From assembly GCA_040429635.1 (NCBI GenBank), contig CP158972.1, forward strand, positions 1,746,001 to 1,810,000: 64,000 nt of DNA, given 5' to 3'. Positions 18,278-27,271 of the stretch are shown one piece after another (the stretch's first letter is position 1; every line of letters begins with the position of its first letter). The position numbers and the translations under genes were made by a program. Below the pieces are notes generated by a model. It did no database searches, was not told where the DNA came from, and worked only from the letters and a program-made list of their open reading frames with translations. The DNA is from Tamlana crocina. Lineage in GTDB: Bacteria > Bacteroidota > Bacteroidia > Flavobacteriales > Flavobacteriaceae.

Positions 18278-18739
18278 ATGAAATATAAATCAATAAAAAC
18301 GATACTATTAGTAATTGCCTTAGCGTGTTTTTCATTAGGTCATGCGCAAATACTAGAACCTGTAAAATGGAATACTTCGGTCAATAAAATTTCCGATACA
18401 GAATACGAACTCATAGCGACGGCCACTATAGAAACAGGTTGGCATTTATATTCGCAGCAAGTACCAGAAGGTGGTCCAATAGCCACAACTTTTACTTATT
18501 CAAGTACAAAAGACTACTTAAAAAAGGGAAACACTTCAGAAGAAAAAGGACATACCGTAAATGATCCTATTTTTGAAATGGAAATTAAATATTTCGAGAA
18601 TGAAGCCAATTTTAAACAACAAATAAAGCTCAAGTCAAAAGCCCCATTTACCGTTAATGGTACTGTAGAATTCATGGTTTGCGACGATAGTAGATGTTTG
18701 CCGCCAACCGAAGCCGATTTAGTTTTTAATATCAAATAG
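18278..18739 (+). CDS. Free-standing DsbD N-terminal (alpha) domain protein
   Basis: 153 residues: signal peptide (about 1-24) followed by a single DsbD-alpha-like domain. It is closely similar to residues 20-150 of the next gene product: both share ILEPVKW-TSV-KISDTEY, GWHLYSQ-VP and EFMVCDD-RCLPPTE. The two redox Cys in VCDDSRCLPP are kept, so it should still carry electrons in the periplasm. It lies 12 bp before dsbD. It looks like a tandem duplication of the first domain of DsbD, giving a diffusible second electron carrier. Its own target is unknown. Confidence 0.88.
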   Translation: MKYKSIKTILLVIALACFSLGHAQILEPVKWNTSVNKISDTEYELIATATIETGWHLYSQQVPEGGPIATTFTYSSTKDYLKKGNTSEEKGHTVNDPIFEMEIKYFENEANFKQQIKLKSKAPFTVNGTVEFMVCDDSRCLPPTEADLVFNIK

Positions 18740-18751
18740 TTACCCTAAATA

Positions 18752-20740
18752 ATGAAGAAAATTCTTTTTGTATTAGCGGCATTTATATGTTCATTAGCCG
18801 TATTTGCACAAATTTTAGAGCCAGTAAAATGGTCAACTTCAGTTGAAAAAATATCTGATACGGAATACATTTTAGTCTCAAAAGCAACTATAGAAAATGG
18901 TTGGCATTTATACTCGCAAAATGTGCCAGTAGATGGGCCTATACCAACCTCGTTTATCTATGATGATGGCGCTGGTGCGATTCAAATTGTCGGTAATACT
19001 TCGGAAGAAGAAGGGCATACTGTTGATGATCCTATTTTTGAGATGAAAATTAAGTTTTTCGAAAAAACAGCAACTTTCAAACAAAAAATACAGTTAAAAG
19101 AATCGGTTGAAACCATTGATGGCTTTGTTGAATTTATGGTTTGCGACGATACACGTTGTTTACCACCAACCGAAGTCGATTTAACTTTTAATTTAAACAA
19201 TAACACTGCAGCTGATACGAAGTCAGTAACAGTAAGTGAAGATAGCGATTGGGGCGCAACAAATGATGATGAAAATACAAATCCAGAAGCCAAAAAAGGA
19301 CTTTGGGCGATTTTCTTCATTGCATTTTTATCAGGTTTTGCCGCTTTACTAACGCCATGTGTATTCCCAATGATACCTATGACGGTGAGTTTCTTTACCA
19401 AGCAAAGTAAAAACAAAGCGGTTGGAATTAAAAATGCCATTATTTACGGTATTTGTATCATCATTATTTATGTGCTTTTAGGTACAGCCGTAACAGGAAT
19501 ATTTGGAGCCGATGCCTTAAATGCGTTAGCGACAAACGTTTGGTTTAATATTATTTTCTTTTTACTGTTAGTGGTTTTTGCACTCTCATTTTTAGGCGCT
19601 TTCGAAATCATGCTACCTAATTCATGGGCAAACAAAGTAGATTCGCAAGCAGATCGCGGTGGTTTATTGGGTATCTTTTTTATGGCATTAGCTTTGGCCA
19701 TTGTGTCGTTTTCGTGCACAGGGCCAATTGTCGGAACTTTACTGGTTGAAGCAGCTTCAAAAGGTGGTTTAGCTCCAATTATTGGTATGTTTGGGTTTTC
19801 ATTAGCTATAGCATTACCATTTGCTTTATTTGCAGCTTTCCCAGGATGGTTAAACTCTTTGCCAAAATCTGGAGGATGGTTAAATACGGTAAAAGTGGTT
19901 TTAGGCTTTTTAGAGTTAGCTTTAGCCTTTAAATTTTTATCACAAGCCGATTTAGTTTTACAAGCGCATTTACTAGAGCGTGAGGTATTTTTAGCCATAT
20001 GGATTGCCGTTTTTGGTACGTTGGCATTTTACCTTTTCGGAAAAATTCAATTACCTCACGATTCACCATTAACGCATATTTCTGTGGGTAGATTAGGACT
20101 TGGGTTACTCGTGTTATCGTTTACCATTTATATGATTCCTGGTTTATGGGGCGCACCATTAAATTTAATAAGTGCTTTTCCACCACCACAAGAGTATAGC
20201 GAGTCGCCTTATGGCGTTGGTTATACAAAAGTAGGAGCAGCTATGTCAGCTGCACACAGCGAGCTGCCAGATGGCGCTCACTTATTAGCACCACACGATA
20301 TTCTAGCGTTTAACGATTACGATAAAGGATTAGCTTACGCTAAAGAAGTTGGTAAACCCGTGATGATAGATTTTACAGGTTGGGCATGTGTAAATTGCCG
20401 AAAAATGGAACAGAACGTATGGCCTAAGCCAGAGGTTTTAAATATGCTTAAAAACGATGTGGTTTTAATTTCGTTATACGTTGATGATAAGCGCCCGTTG
20501 GAAACTAGCGAAGTTACCGAATCTCAATTAAAACCGGGGAAACAATTAAAATATATTGGCCAAAAATGGAGCGAATTACAAACCATAAAATATAAGGCTA
20601 ATTCGCAACCGTTTTACGTACTTATGGATCATAACGAATACAATTTAACCACTCCTGTTGGTTACACTCCAGATGTTGAGGCTTATAAAAATTGGTTGCA
20701 AACGGGTATAGAAAACTTTAAAAAAGCAACAGATAAATAA
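18752..20740 (+). CDS. dsbD: Thiol:disulfide interchange protein DsbD, three-domain
   Basis: 662 residues. A signal peptide and periplasmic alpha domain (about 20-155, Cys pair in VCDDTRCLPP), an eight-helix membrane domain (about 185-475) with the Cys in LLTPCVFPMIP and in SFSCTGPIVG, and a C-terminal thioredoxin-like gamma domain (about 525-662) with WACVNCRKM. Electrons pass from cytoplasmic thioredoxin through the membrane to periplasmic acceptors, here most likely the TlpA-like proteins at 12.2-15.2 kb. All redox Cys of the family are in place. The extra alpha domain encoded immediately upstream is unusual. Confidence 0.95.
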   Translation: MKKILFVLAAFICSLAVFAQILEPVKWSTSVEKISDTEYILVSKATIENGWHLYSQNVPVDGPIPTSFIYDDGAGAIQIVGNTSEEEGHTVDDPIFEMKIKFFEKTATFKQKIQLKESVETIDGFVEFMVCDDTRCLPPTEVDLTFNLNNNTAADTKSVTVSEDSDWGATNDDENTNPEAKKGLWAIFFIAFLSGFAALLTPCVFPMIPMTVSFFTKQSKNKAVGIKNAIIYGICIIIIYVLLGTAVTGIFGADALNALATNVWFNIIFFLLLVVFALSFLGAFEIMLPNSWANKVDSQADRGGLLGIFFMALALAIVSFSCTGPIVGTLLVEAASKGGLAPIIGMFGFSLAIALPFALFAAFPGWLNSLPKSGGWLNTVKVVLGFLELALAFKFLSQADLVLQAHLLEREVFLAIWIAVFGTLAFYLFGKIQLPHDSPLTHISVGRLGLGLLVLSFTIYMIPGLWGAPLNLISAFPPPQEYSESPYGVGYTKVGAAMSAAHSELPDGAHLLAPHDILAFNDYDKGLAYAKEVGKPVMIDFTGWACVNCRKMEQNVWPKPEVLNMLKNDVVLISLYVDDKRPLETSEVTESQLKPGKQLKYIGQKWSELQTIKYKANSQPFYVLMDHNEYNLTTPVGYTPDVEAYKNWLQTGIENFKKATDK

Positions 20741-20821
20741 TTATTTATACAGATAACTATTTTTTTTATTGATTAAAATCACTTCTAAATATTAGGAATG
20801 ATTTTATAAATAATAATCATT

Positions 20822-22327
20822 ATGTTTTTTAAAAAGAAGAATAAAGTTACGACGTCGTCAAGTTTAGAGCAATACTTTTCAAAATTCAGAAATCATATTG
20901 TTGGTAGCGATACGTATTTTGAATCGCCTTACGGTAGAAAAAAAATTATTTATGCCGATTGGACTGCTAGCGGGCGTTTGTATCGTCCTATTGAAGAAAA
21001 ACTTTTAAATGAAATCGGCCCTTTTGTGGCCAACACACATACTGAAACATCAATTACAGGTTCGGCAATGACTTTGGCTTACCACGATGCGCGTAACATT
21101 ATTAAAAATCACGTTAATGCATCAAAAGACGATGTTTTAATTACCGTTGGTACAGGAATGACAGGTGCAATCAATAAGTTTCAGCGTATTTTAGGTATCA
21201 AACTCAACGAAAATTTAAAAGACCATACCGAGGTTCCAGAGGAAAAACGCCCTATTATTTTTGTATCTCATATGGAGCACCATTCTAACCAAACCAGCTG
21301 GTTAGAAACGATTGCCCGTGTAAAAGTTATTCCGTCGAATGATGAGGGCTTACCATGTTTAAAAAATCTAGGAATACTATTAGATGAATATAGTGAGATA
21401 CCTATTAAAATAGCGGCTATTACAGCGTGTTCTAACGTAACAGGTATTCAAACCAATTACCATGAAGTCGCTAAAATAATGCATCAAAATAACGGGCTGT
21501 GTTTTGTTGATTTTGCATGTTCGGCACCTTATGTAAATATCAACATGCATCCACAAGACGAGGATGAGTATTTAGATGCGGTAACCTTTTCGCCACATAA
21601 GTTTTTAGGAGGACCAGGAACATCTGGTGTGTTGGTGTTTAATAAGAAATTATACAAGAATTTAGTGCCAGATAATCCAGGTGGCGGTACCGTAAATTAT
21701 ACCAACCCTTGGGGCGACCATGATTATATTGATGATATTGAAACTCGTGAAGATGGAGGTACACCAGGTTTTTTACAAGCGATAAAAATTGCACTTTCAA
21801 TTCAGTTAAAAGAGGTCATGGGTGTTGAAAATATTATAGCTCGGGAGCATGAAATTAATGCTTTGGTTTTTGAAAAATTATCAAAAATTGATAACCTAAA
21901 ATTACTTGCACCAAACCATAAAGAAAGGCTAGGGATATTTTCATTTTTTATTGATGATGTACACTTTAATTTAATAGTAAAACTACTTAACGATCGTTTT
22001 GGTATACAAACACGGGGAGGGTGTTCGTGTGCAGGAACTTATGGGCACTATTTGTTGCACGTCGATCAAACAAAATCGAAAGCCATCGAACAAAAAATAT
22101 TAGAAGGTTGTTTAATTGAGCGTCCTGGGTGGGTTCGAATGTCGGTACACCCAACCATGACAAATGCCGAAATTGAATTCATTTGTAATGCTGTAGAACA
22201 AGTTGCTAAAAACTATATAACTTGGGGAGGAGATTACACTTATAACGCTGTTAAAAACGAATATATACACAATGGTAAGGCGAATGCGGAGCAGAAAATA
22301 ACTAAGGGGTGGTTTCTTGTTGAATAA
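20822..22327 (+). CDS. Class V (cysteine desulfurase-like) PLP-dependent enzyme
   Basis: 501 residues, no signal peptide. Fold type I aminotransferase class V signatures: TGSAMTLAYHDAR, HMEHHSNQTSW, the PLP-binding Lys in TFSPHKFLGGPGTSG, and a C-terminal RGGCSCAGTYG segment with two Cys that resembles but does not equal the active-site loop of SufS/NifS. The protein is longer than SufS (about 405) and there is no suf or isc gene nearby, so a desulfurase role in Fe-S assembly is not supported. Neighbours deal with thiols and peptides; a C-S lyase or aminotransferase role is possible. It begins 81 bp after dsbD. Confidence 0.8.
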   Translation: MFFKKKNKVTTSSSLEQYFSKFRNHIVGSDTYFESPYGRKKIIYADWTASGRLYRPIEEKLLNEIGPFVANTHTETSITGSAMTLAYHDARNIIKNHVNASKDDVLITVGTGMTGAINKFQRILGIKLNENLKDHTEVPEEKRPIIFVSHMEHHSNQTSWLETIARVKVIPSNDEGLPCLKNLGILLDEYSEIPIKIAAITACSNVTGIQTNYHEVAKIMHQNNGLCFVDFACSAPYVNINMHPQDEDEYLDAVTFSPHKFLGGPGTSGVLVFNKKLYKNLVPDNPGGGTVNYTNPWGDHDYIDDIETREDGGTPGFLQAIKIALSIQLKEVMGVENIIAREHEINALVFEKLSKIDNLKLLAPNHKERLGIFSFFIDDVHFNLIVKLLNDRFGIQTRGGCSCAGTYGHYLLHVDQTKSKAIEQKILEGCLIERPGWVRMSVHPTMTNAEIEFICNAVEQVAKNYITWGGDYTYNAVKNEYIHNGKANAEQKITKGWFLVE

Positions 22328-22416
22328 GAATTTTTTTTTTGCACACTGGTTTTTAGTTATTGCTTTTATAAGCAGATGATTTGTAACATATTGATAATTA
22401 GCTTTTTTTTTTTTTT

Positions 22417-22713
22417 TTGAACAAGTTTAAATCACATATTGCTCTATTTTATATAATAATTTTTATTAGTGCTAAACTTTGTGGTTTACATGCCATAGCT
22501 CATGATAATGATTTTGATAACCAAGACCATTGTAAGCTTTGTGAATATGTAATAATAGCTAATAGTACGTATTTTGTTTGTAATAGCACTTATACGCCAT
22601 TGCAATATGACAAGGTTGATTTTAATAATAAACATACAAGCACTTACACATTTCAGTATGTGCCAAATCTTACTGAGTGCACTTTATTTTGCCGACCTCC
22701 ACCAGCAAAATAG
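22417..22713 (+). CDS. Small exported His/Cys protein, putative metal-binding
   Basis: 98 residues if it starts at the TTG at 22417. A signal peptide (about 4-26) is followed by HAIAHDNDFDNQDHCKLCEY, a His/Asp/Cys cluster with a CxxC, and a C-terminal CTLFCRPPPAK. Similar small exported proteins with HxxxHDxD...CxLCE are known in flavobacteria as uncharacterised, probably metal-related proteins. No ATG is available: the frame is closed by TAG at 22399 and the start lies at the end of a run of 16 T. Translation or length may therefore be affected by slippage in this tract. It precedes an ABC exporter by 116 bp. Confidence 0.6.
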   Translation: MNKFKSHIALFYIIIFISAKLCGLHAIAHDNDFDNQDHCKLCEYVIIANSTYFVCNSTYTPLQYDKVDFNNKHTSTYTFQYVPNLTECTLFCRPPPAK

Positions 22714-22737
22714 TTTTTAATATACATATGCAGAATA

Positions 22738-22775
22738 GATACCGTTAATGTTAGAAATTTTATTAACGGTGTATC
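22738..22775. promoter_or_regulatory. Inverted repeat upstream of the ABC operon
   Basis: CCGTTAAT at 22742-22749 and ATTAACGG at 22762-22769 form an inverted repeat with a 12-nt spacer, extended by outer GATA/TGTATC pairing with a bulge. There is no T tract, so an operator or an mRNA structure in the 5' leader of the ABC operon is more likely than a terminator. Confidence 0.45.
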
Positions 22776-22829
22776 AATGTGTTATTATTAGCACTTATAT
22801 AAATTAAAAAAATCAATCAATTACATATT

Positions 22830-23543
22830 ATGATAACTACTAAAAACCTTACTAAAACTTATGGTGATTTTACTGCTGTAAGTAATTTATCTTTTACCGT
22901 AAACGAGGGCGAAATTCTTTGCCTTTTGGGAGCAAATGGAGCAGGTAAATCTACAACCATAAATATGTTATTAAACTTTTTAGAACCAACATCAGGAACA
23001 GCCCAAATTAACGGATTGGATGTTACCAAAAATGCTTTAAAAACAAAATCATTACTTACCTATATTCCAGAGAATTTGATGTTATACCCTACATTAACTG
23101 CAATTGAAAATTTAGATTATTTCACAAAATTATCTGGTAAAATTTTTAATACTAACAACTTGAAATCTTTTTTAAGCGAGGCAGGGTTACAAAACGATGC
23201 ACATAGCAAGCGAGTACAAACCTTTTCGAAAGGTATGCGCCAAAAAGTAGGCATAGCTTTAGCTATCGCAAAACAGGCTAAAGTGTTATTGCTAGACGAG
23301 CCAACATCAGGCTTGGATCCAAAATCTAGTAATGAGTTTATTAACTTATTAACGCAAATGAAAGAGAATAATGTAGCTATTTTAATGGCAACTCACGATT
23401 TGTTTCGAGCTAAAGAGGTTAGTACACATATTGGAATTATGCGTTCTGGAGTGTTGCAAAATTATATAGAAACGGCAAATATCTCTTTAAAAGAACTGGA
23501 GACTACATATTTAGATATTATGAACTTTCAAAACATAAGTTAA
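22830..23543 (+). CDS. ABC transporter ATP-binding protein
   Basis: 237 residues: Walker A GANGAGKST (about 34-42), signature FSKGMRQKVGIA, Walker B VLLLDEPTSGLD and the switch His in MATHDLF. The type (ABC-2 exporter ATPase, resembling NosF or CcmA-like) fits the two membrane proteins that follow 2 and 3 bp downstream. The complex would sit in the inner membrane; the cargo is unknown. The presence of the small metal-binding-like protein before it hints at a role in metal or cofactor handling, but this is inference. Confidence 0.93.
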   Translation: MITTKNLTKTYGDFTAVSNLSFTVNEGEILCLLGANGAGKSTTINMLLNFLEPTSGTAQINGLDVTKNALKTKSLLTYIPENLMLYPTLTAIENLDYFTKLSGKIFNTNNLKSFLSEAGLQNDAHSKRVQTFSKGMRQKVGIALAIAKQAKVLLLDEPTSGLDPKSSNEFINLLTQMKENNVAILMATHDLFRAKEVSTHIGIMRSGVLQNYIETANISLKELETTYLDIMNFQNIS

Positions 23544-23545
23544 TA

Positions 23546-24949
23546 ATGAAGAATATAGTTTTAAAAGAATTAAAAGAGCTAATAAGGGATGGGCGGTTTA
23601 AAATAGCATCAATTATTCTATTGGTTTTATTACTTATAGCAACAGTAACAGGTGTAAATCAATATAAAAAAAACACCGAACAGTATAGCATCTCAAAGGC
23701 TAAAGAACGTAATATTTGGGAAACACAAAGCGAAAAAAACCCACATTCAGCAGCGCATTATGGTACTTACGCTTTTAAGCCTCAATTTGCATTATCATTG
23801 TTTGATTATGGGGTAACCAAATACACTGGTAACTCTATTTTTTTGGAAGCTCATAATAGAAATGAAGCTTCATTTAGCGAAGCAAGCGACCAAACAAGTT
23901 TAGCGCGTTTTGGTACACTTTCAATTAATTTTGTTTTAATTTATTTATTTCCATTAATAATTATTTTAATAGGTTATAATACTTATACAAAAGAATTTGA
24001 ACGTAATACATTTACGCTTTTAAAAAGCCAATCTGTGCACCCAGTAAAATTAGCACTAGGTAAATGGTTAGCAACATTTTTAACAATTTTATTACTTACG
24101 GCTTTAGTTTTTATTACCACCGGAATTATTTTATCCAACTTGCAAGGGGTAGCGTTTTTTAGTTGGATGAGTTTAAGTGTGCTTTTTTTTGCTTATATAT
24201 TATATTATGCTGTAATAACAACGCTTACCGTTTTGGTTTCTATGTGGAGTAAGTCTTCTGGGGTATCTTTGGTTTCCAGTTTAGTAATTTGGGTGCTTTT
24301 TAGTTTCATAACACCTAAAATAGCAACCAATTTTGCTAATAGCAATCATCCTTATCCGTCAAAATCTGAATTTGCTTCTAGAATTGCAGAAGATAAGCAA
24401 AAAGGTTTAGATGGGCACAACCCATGGAGTAAAGCGGCAAAGCAATTAGAAATAGAAACTTTAAAAGAATACGGAGTAGACAGCATTAGCCAATTACCAT
24501 TTAATTATGCTGGATACCGTATGCAAAAAGGAGAAGAGTTTGAAGCTCAAGTTTATGACAAACACTATAGCATATTAAATGATATAGCTGTAAATCAAAA
24601 TCAAACCTATAAAAAGCTGTCATTTATTTCGCCTTTTATTCCTATCCGTTTTTTATCAATGGATATAGCTAATACAAGCAATAATTTACATTGGAAATTT
24701 ACTCAAGCGGCAGAAGCATATAGAATAGAAAAGCAAAAATTTTTAAACTACGATATAAAAGATAATATGAAAGTGGGTGAACGTGGTTACACGATGGGAG
24801 TCAATAAATTCAAAAAGCTACCAAAATTTAAATTTACCCCACCATTATTAAACGAAATATTAAGCGAAAACAGACAAAATATACTCTTTATCGTGCTATG
24901 GCTGGTATTACCTTTTATAGGATTAATAATGACTTCAAAAAAATTATAA
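23546..24949 (+). CDS. ABC-2 type permease, DUF3526-like (first copy)
   Basis: 467 residues. An N-terminal transmembrane helix (about 19-38) is followed by an extracytoplasmic loop of about 100 residues, then about five helices between 125 and 260 with YNTYTKEFERNTFTLLKSQ, a second large loop (about 265-430) and a last helix at about 445-463. This ABC-2 layout with big periplasmic loops is that of DUF3526 permeases of Bacteroidota. It starts 2 bp after the ATPase gene. The two permeases likely form a heterodimer. Confidence 0.85.
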   Translation: MKNIVLKELKELIRDGRFKIASIILLVLLLIATVTGVNQYKKNTEQYSISKAKERNIWETQSEKNPHSAAHYGTYAFKPQFALSLFDYGVTKYTGNSIFLEAHNRNEASFSEASDQTSLARFGTLSINFVLIYLFPLIIILIGYNTYTKEFERNTFTLLKSQSVHPVKLALGKWLATFLTILLLTALVFITTGIILSNLQGVAFFSWMSLSVLFFAYILYYAVITTLTVLVSMWSKSSGVSLVSSLVIWVLFSFITPKIATNFANSNHPYPSKSEFASRIAEDKQKGLDGHNPWSKAAKQLEIETLKEYGVDSISQLPFNYAGYRMQKGEEFEAQVYDKHYSILNDIAVNQNQTYKKLSFISPFIPIRFLSMDIANTSNNLHWKFTQAAEAYRIEKQKFLNYDIKDNMKVGERGYTMGVNKFKKLPKFKFTPPLLNEILSENRQNILFIVLWLVLPFIGLIMTSKKL

Positions 24950-24952
24950 AGC

Positions 24953-26383
24953 ATGTTTAGTAACAATTTATTATACGAAATAAAGCTACTAACACGTAGT
25001 AAGTGGCTCTTTATTTTACTGGTAAGCATTTCGCTGCTTTTTGCCTTTGCTACCTTTAATGGAAAGAAAAATGTTGATAAACGTCTTAACGATATAACAG
25101 TAGTAAAACAAGAACTACAAAAAAAGGATAGTGTTTTAGTAGAAACTCTTAAGGTTATTGAAGCTGGTAAAAAACCAGATATGCCTTATTGGCAAATACC
25201 AAACGAACCCATGACCGTTGGATATAGATACCCGAGATTGGCGATTATGAAACCACAGGAGTTGTCATTTTTGGCTACAGGTCAAAGCGATATGTATACA
25301 CATTTTAAAAGCCCCACGGTGCATGGTAATAATTTTGCTTTAGACTATTCTGAAATGATAAATCCAGTACAATTGCTTTTTGGTAATTTCGATTTGGCTT
25401 TCGTAATTATTTACATATTGCCTTTATTAATCATTACGTTTACTTATAACATTTTATCAAAAGAAAAAGAGTTAGGTACGCTTAAATTACTAGGAGCTCA
25501 ACCCATTGCTATAATGAGTTGGTTGCTTCAAAAATTAGTTATACGATATGTTATTTTTACATTATTAACATGGATAATAGTGTTGTTGATAATCTTACTT
25601 TTTTCGGTTAACGCCTTAGCCCAATTTACTAATTTAATAGGACTGTTTTTAATAATAGCGGGTTATGTTTTATTTTGGTTTGTGGCAGCTTTTATTGTTA
25701 ATGTTAAAATTAATAATTCTTCAAAAAATGCATTAGTATTACTAGGAGTTTGGTTACTATTAGTAATGGTTATACCCGCTACTATAAATCAAATAGGTAG
25801 TGCTCTTTACCCTATACCGTCGCGTTTAAAAATGATTAACGAAATACGTTTAATTAAAAAGGAAAATGAAGAAAAACAAAACGAAATAATGAACGATTAT
25901 TTGCGAACTCACCTCGAGTTAGTACAAAATAACGATGAGCAACGTTTTGGTTTTTGGCATAACTATTTTGCTTCAGAAAAGGTTATGGAAGAAAAAACAA
26001 AGCCTTTGTTAGATGAATACGACATGCAATTAAAAAAACAACAACATTTAACAAGTATGTTTAAGTACATTTCTCCAGCCATATTAATGCAGCAAGCTTT
26101 AAATAATATTTCAGGTACTTCAGAAAAGCACTATAATGACTATAAGAAACAAGTATTTGAATTCTCTGTTAAATGGAGAAACTATTTGGTGCCTATGTTA
26201 TTTAAAAATAAAAAGTTTACGCTTGAAGACTATAGCTCTATGCCTCAGTTTGATTATGAAAATAGAATAAAAAACGAGGTTTGGTATAACTTTATAGCCT
26301 TAACTCTTTTTAGTTTATTTTTGTTTTTTGTATTGGGAGGTAAGCATTTAAAAGATAAATCTGTTAAATACTTATTTTTCTAA
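24953..26383 (+). CDS. ABC-2 type permease, DUF3526-like (second copy)
   Basis: 476 residues, same layout as the preceding permease: one N-terminal helix (about 15-33), a loop, a cluster of helices (about 140-285) containing YNILSKEKELGTLKLLGAQP in the same place as the first copy's FERNTFTLLKSQ, a long loop, and a last helix near 445-462. Sequence identity to the first copy is low but the order of elements is the same, so they are old paralogues. Last gene of the operon; a stem-loop at 26548-26576 lies 165 bp downstream. Confidence 0.85.
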   Translation: MFSNNLLYEIKLLTRSKWLFILLVSISLLFAFATFNGKKNVDKRLNDITVVKQELQKKDSVLVETLKVIEAGKKPDMPYWQIPNEPMTVGYRYPRLAIMKPQELSFLATGQSDMYTHFKSPTVHGNNFALDYSEMINPVQLLFGNFDLAFVIIYILPLLIITFTYNILSKEKELGTLKLLGAQPIAIMSWLLQKLVIRYVIFTLLTWIIVLLIILLFSVNALAQFTNLIGLFLIIAGYVLFWFVAAFIVNVKINNSSKNALVLLGVWLLLVMVIPATINQIGSALYPIPSRLKMINEIRLIKKENEEKQNEIMNDYLRTHLELVQNNDEQRFGFWHNYFASEKVMEEKTKPLLDEYDMQLKKQQHLTSMFKYISPAILMQQALNNISGTSEKHYNDYKKQVFEFSVKWRNYLVPMLFKNKKFTLEDYSSMPQFDYENRIKNEVWYNFIALTLFSLFLFFVLGGKHLKDKSVKYLFF

Positions 26384-26547
26384 GTATCAACCTGAGTTCC
26401 ACAAAACTCTAGATAACACAAATAGAAGTTTAATAGAGCAGTACTTAACATCTTAAGAGGAATTGAAAGATCTAAAAAAATAGGCACATCCACAAACACG
26501 AAAACCTTTGTGAAAACTAGGTTTTGTTATAAATTGATGTATAAATA

Positions 26548-26577
26548 AACCCCGAAAAAGGCACAAAAACGGGGTTT
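26548..26577 (+). terminator. Stem-loop with short T tract
   Basis: AACCCCG (26548-26554) pairs with CGGGGTT (26570-26576) around a 15-nt loop, followed by TTTTC. It may terminate the ABC operon or belong to the end of the decayed insertion sequence whose transposase begins 16 bp later. Confidence 0.5.
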
Positions 26578-26592
26578 TCAATTTCGATTATC

Positions 26593-27200
26593 ATGAAATA
26601 CAAAGAATTCTGACCTACAAGGTCTGCCTTCACCTTTTTTACTCTCTCTGAAGATTATGACCTATTCTCCGCTCGTTTTTTTGAAAGTCATCTTCGAAAA
26701 ATCTATCAAGCCATACCTTATGATGCTTTGGTATTACAATTTAAGATTAAAGAACGTAGATGGGGCAACAGCATGTTGATTGCAGATGTGCGTCATCAGT
26801 TTTTTAGAACATATGTCTTCAATGATTTTAATGGAGTTACCTGTTTACAATCCGTTATTTACAAAGCACAAAGCCTTACACATAAAAACTTCAGGTTAAT
26901 AAGGGCAGATGTCATTTACGCCACCAACAACAACCGAAACTTTGTCACCAAGTACCGTATAAAAACCGATTTAAGCGCAAAGGGAAGTTGCCCAAGGGTT
27001 TACCAAGATGAAAAGAACTTAAAGCAGCCATAACCAAGGAGAGAGCATCACGGCTGGAAGGTGATTTTGCAAAAGAAAAAGGAAGATTACAATCTCAATA
27101 AAATAAAGGCGAAAACAAAACCCAAGAAAATATATCGTTTTTTTGGGGCATTAGTTTCAATAGAAAAGAATCTTTTTTATTTACCAAAATCAATCCGTAA
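26593..27200 (+). pseudogene. Wrecked DDE transposase (IS1182/IS5-like)
   Basis: From the ATG at 26593 the reading MKYKEF is cut by a stop, continues as FTFFTLSEDYDLFSARFFES and DALVLQFKIKERRWG, then jumps to the C-terminal catalytic part (RADVIYATNNNRNFVTKYRI), then after a frameshift to ITKERASRLEGDFAKEK and after another to NLNKIKAKTKPKKIYRFFGA. These segments follow the order of IS1182/IS5-like transposases, where RxxCxxxG-like and ERA-RLEG-F-EK blocks lie near the C-terminus, but the whole is about 200 codons instead of about 450. A large internal deletion, one stop and at least two frameshifts are present. The short ORFs at 26728 and 27061 are fragments of it, not genes. The rest of 26384-27271 holds nothing else that I can call. 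Confidence 0.75.
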
Positions 27201-27271
27201 CCCATTAATAATCCATCTAAAAATATGCTTGTTAAGTTTTCATTTATGTGCCAATATTTAAAGCAAAATAT

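Noticed and set aside
20822-22327. Assignment as SufS cysteine desulfurase
   Set aside because: Too long, a different Cys loop (GGCSCAGTYG) and no suf or isc neighbours.
26728-27261. Two apparent small plus-strand genes
   Set aside because: Both are pieces of one decayed transposase in different frames.
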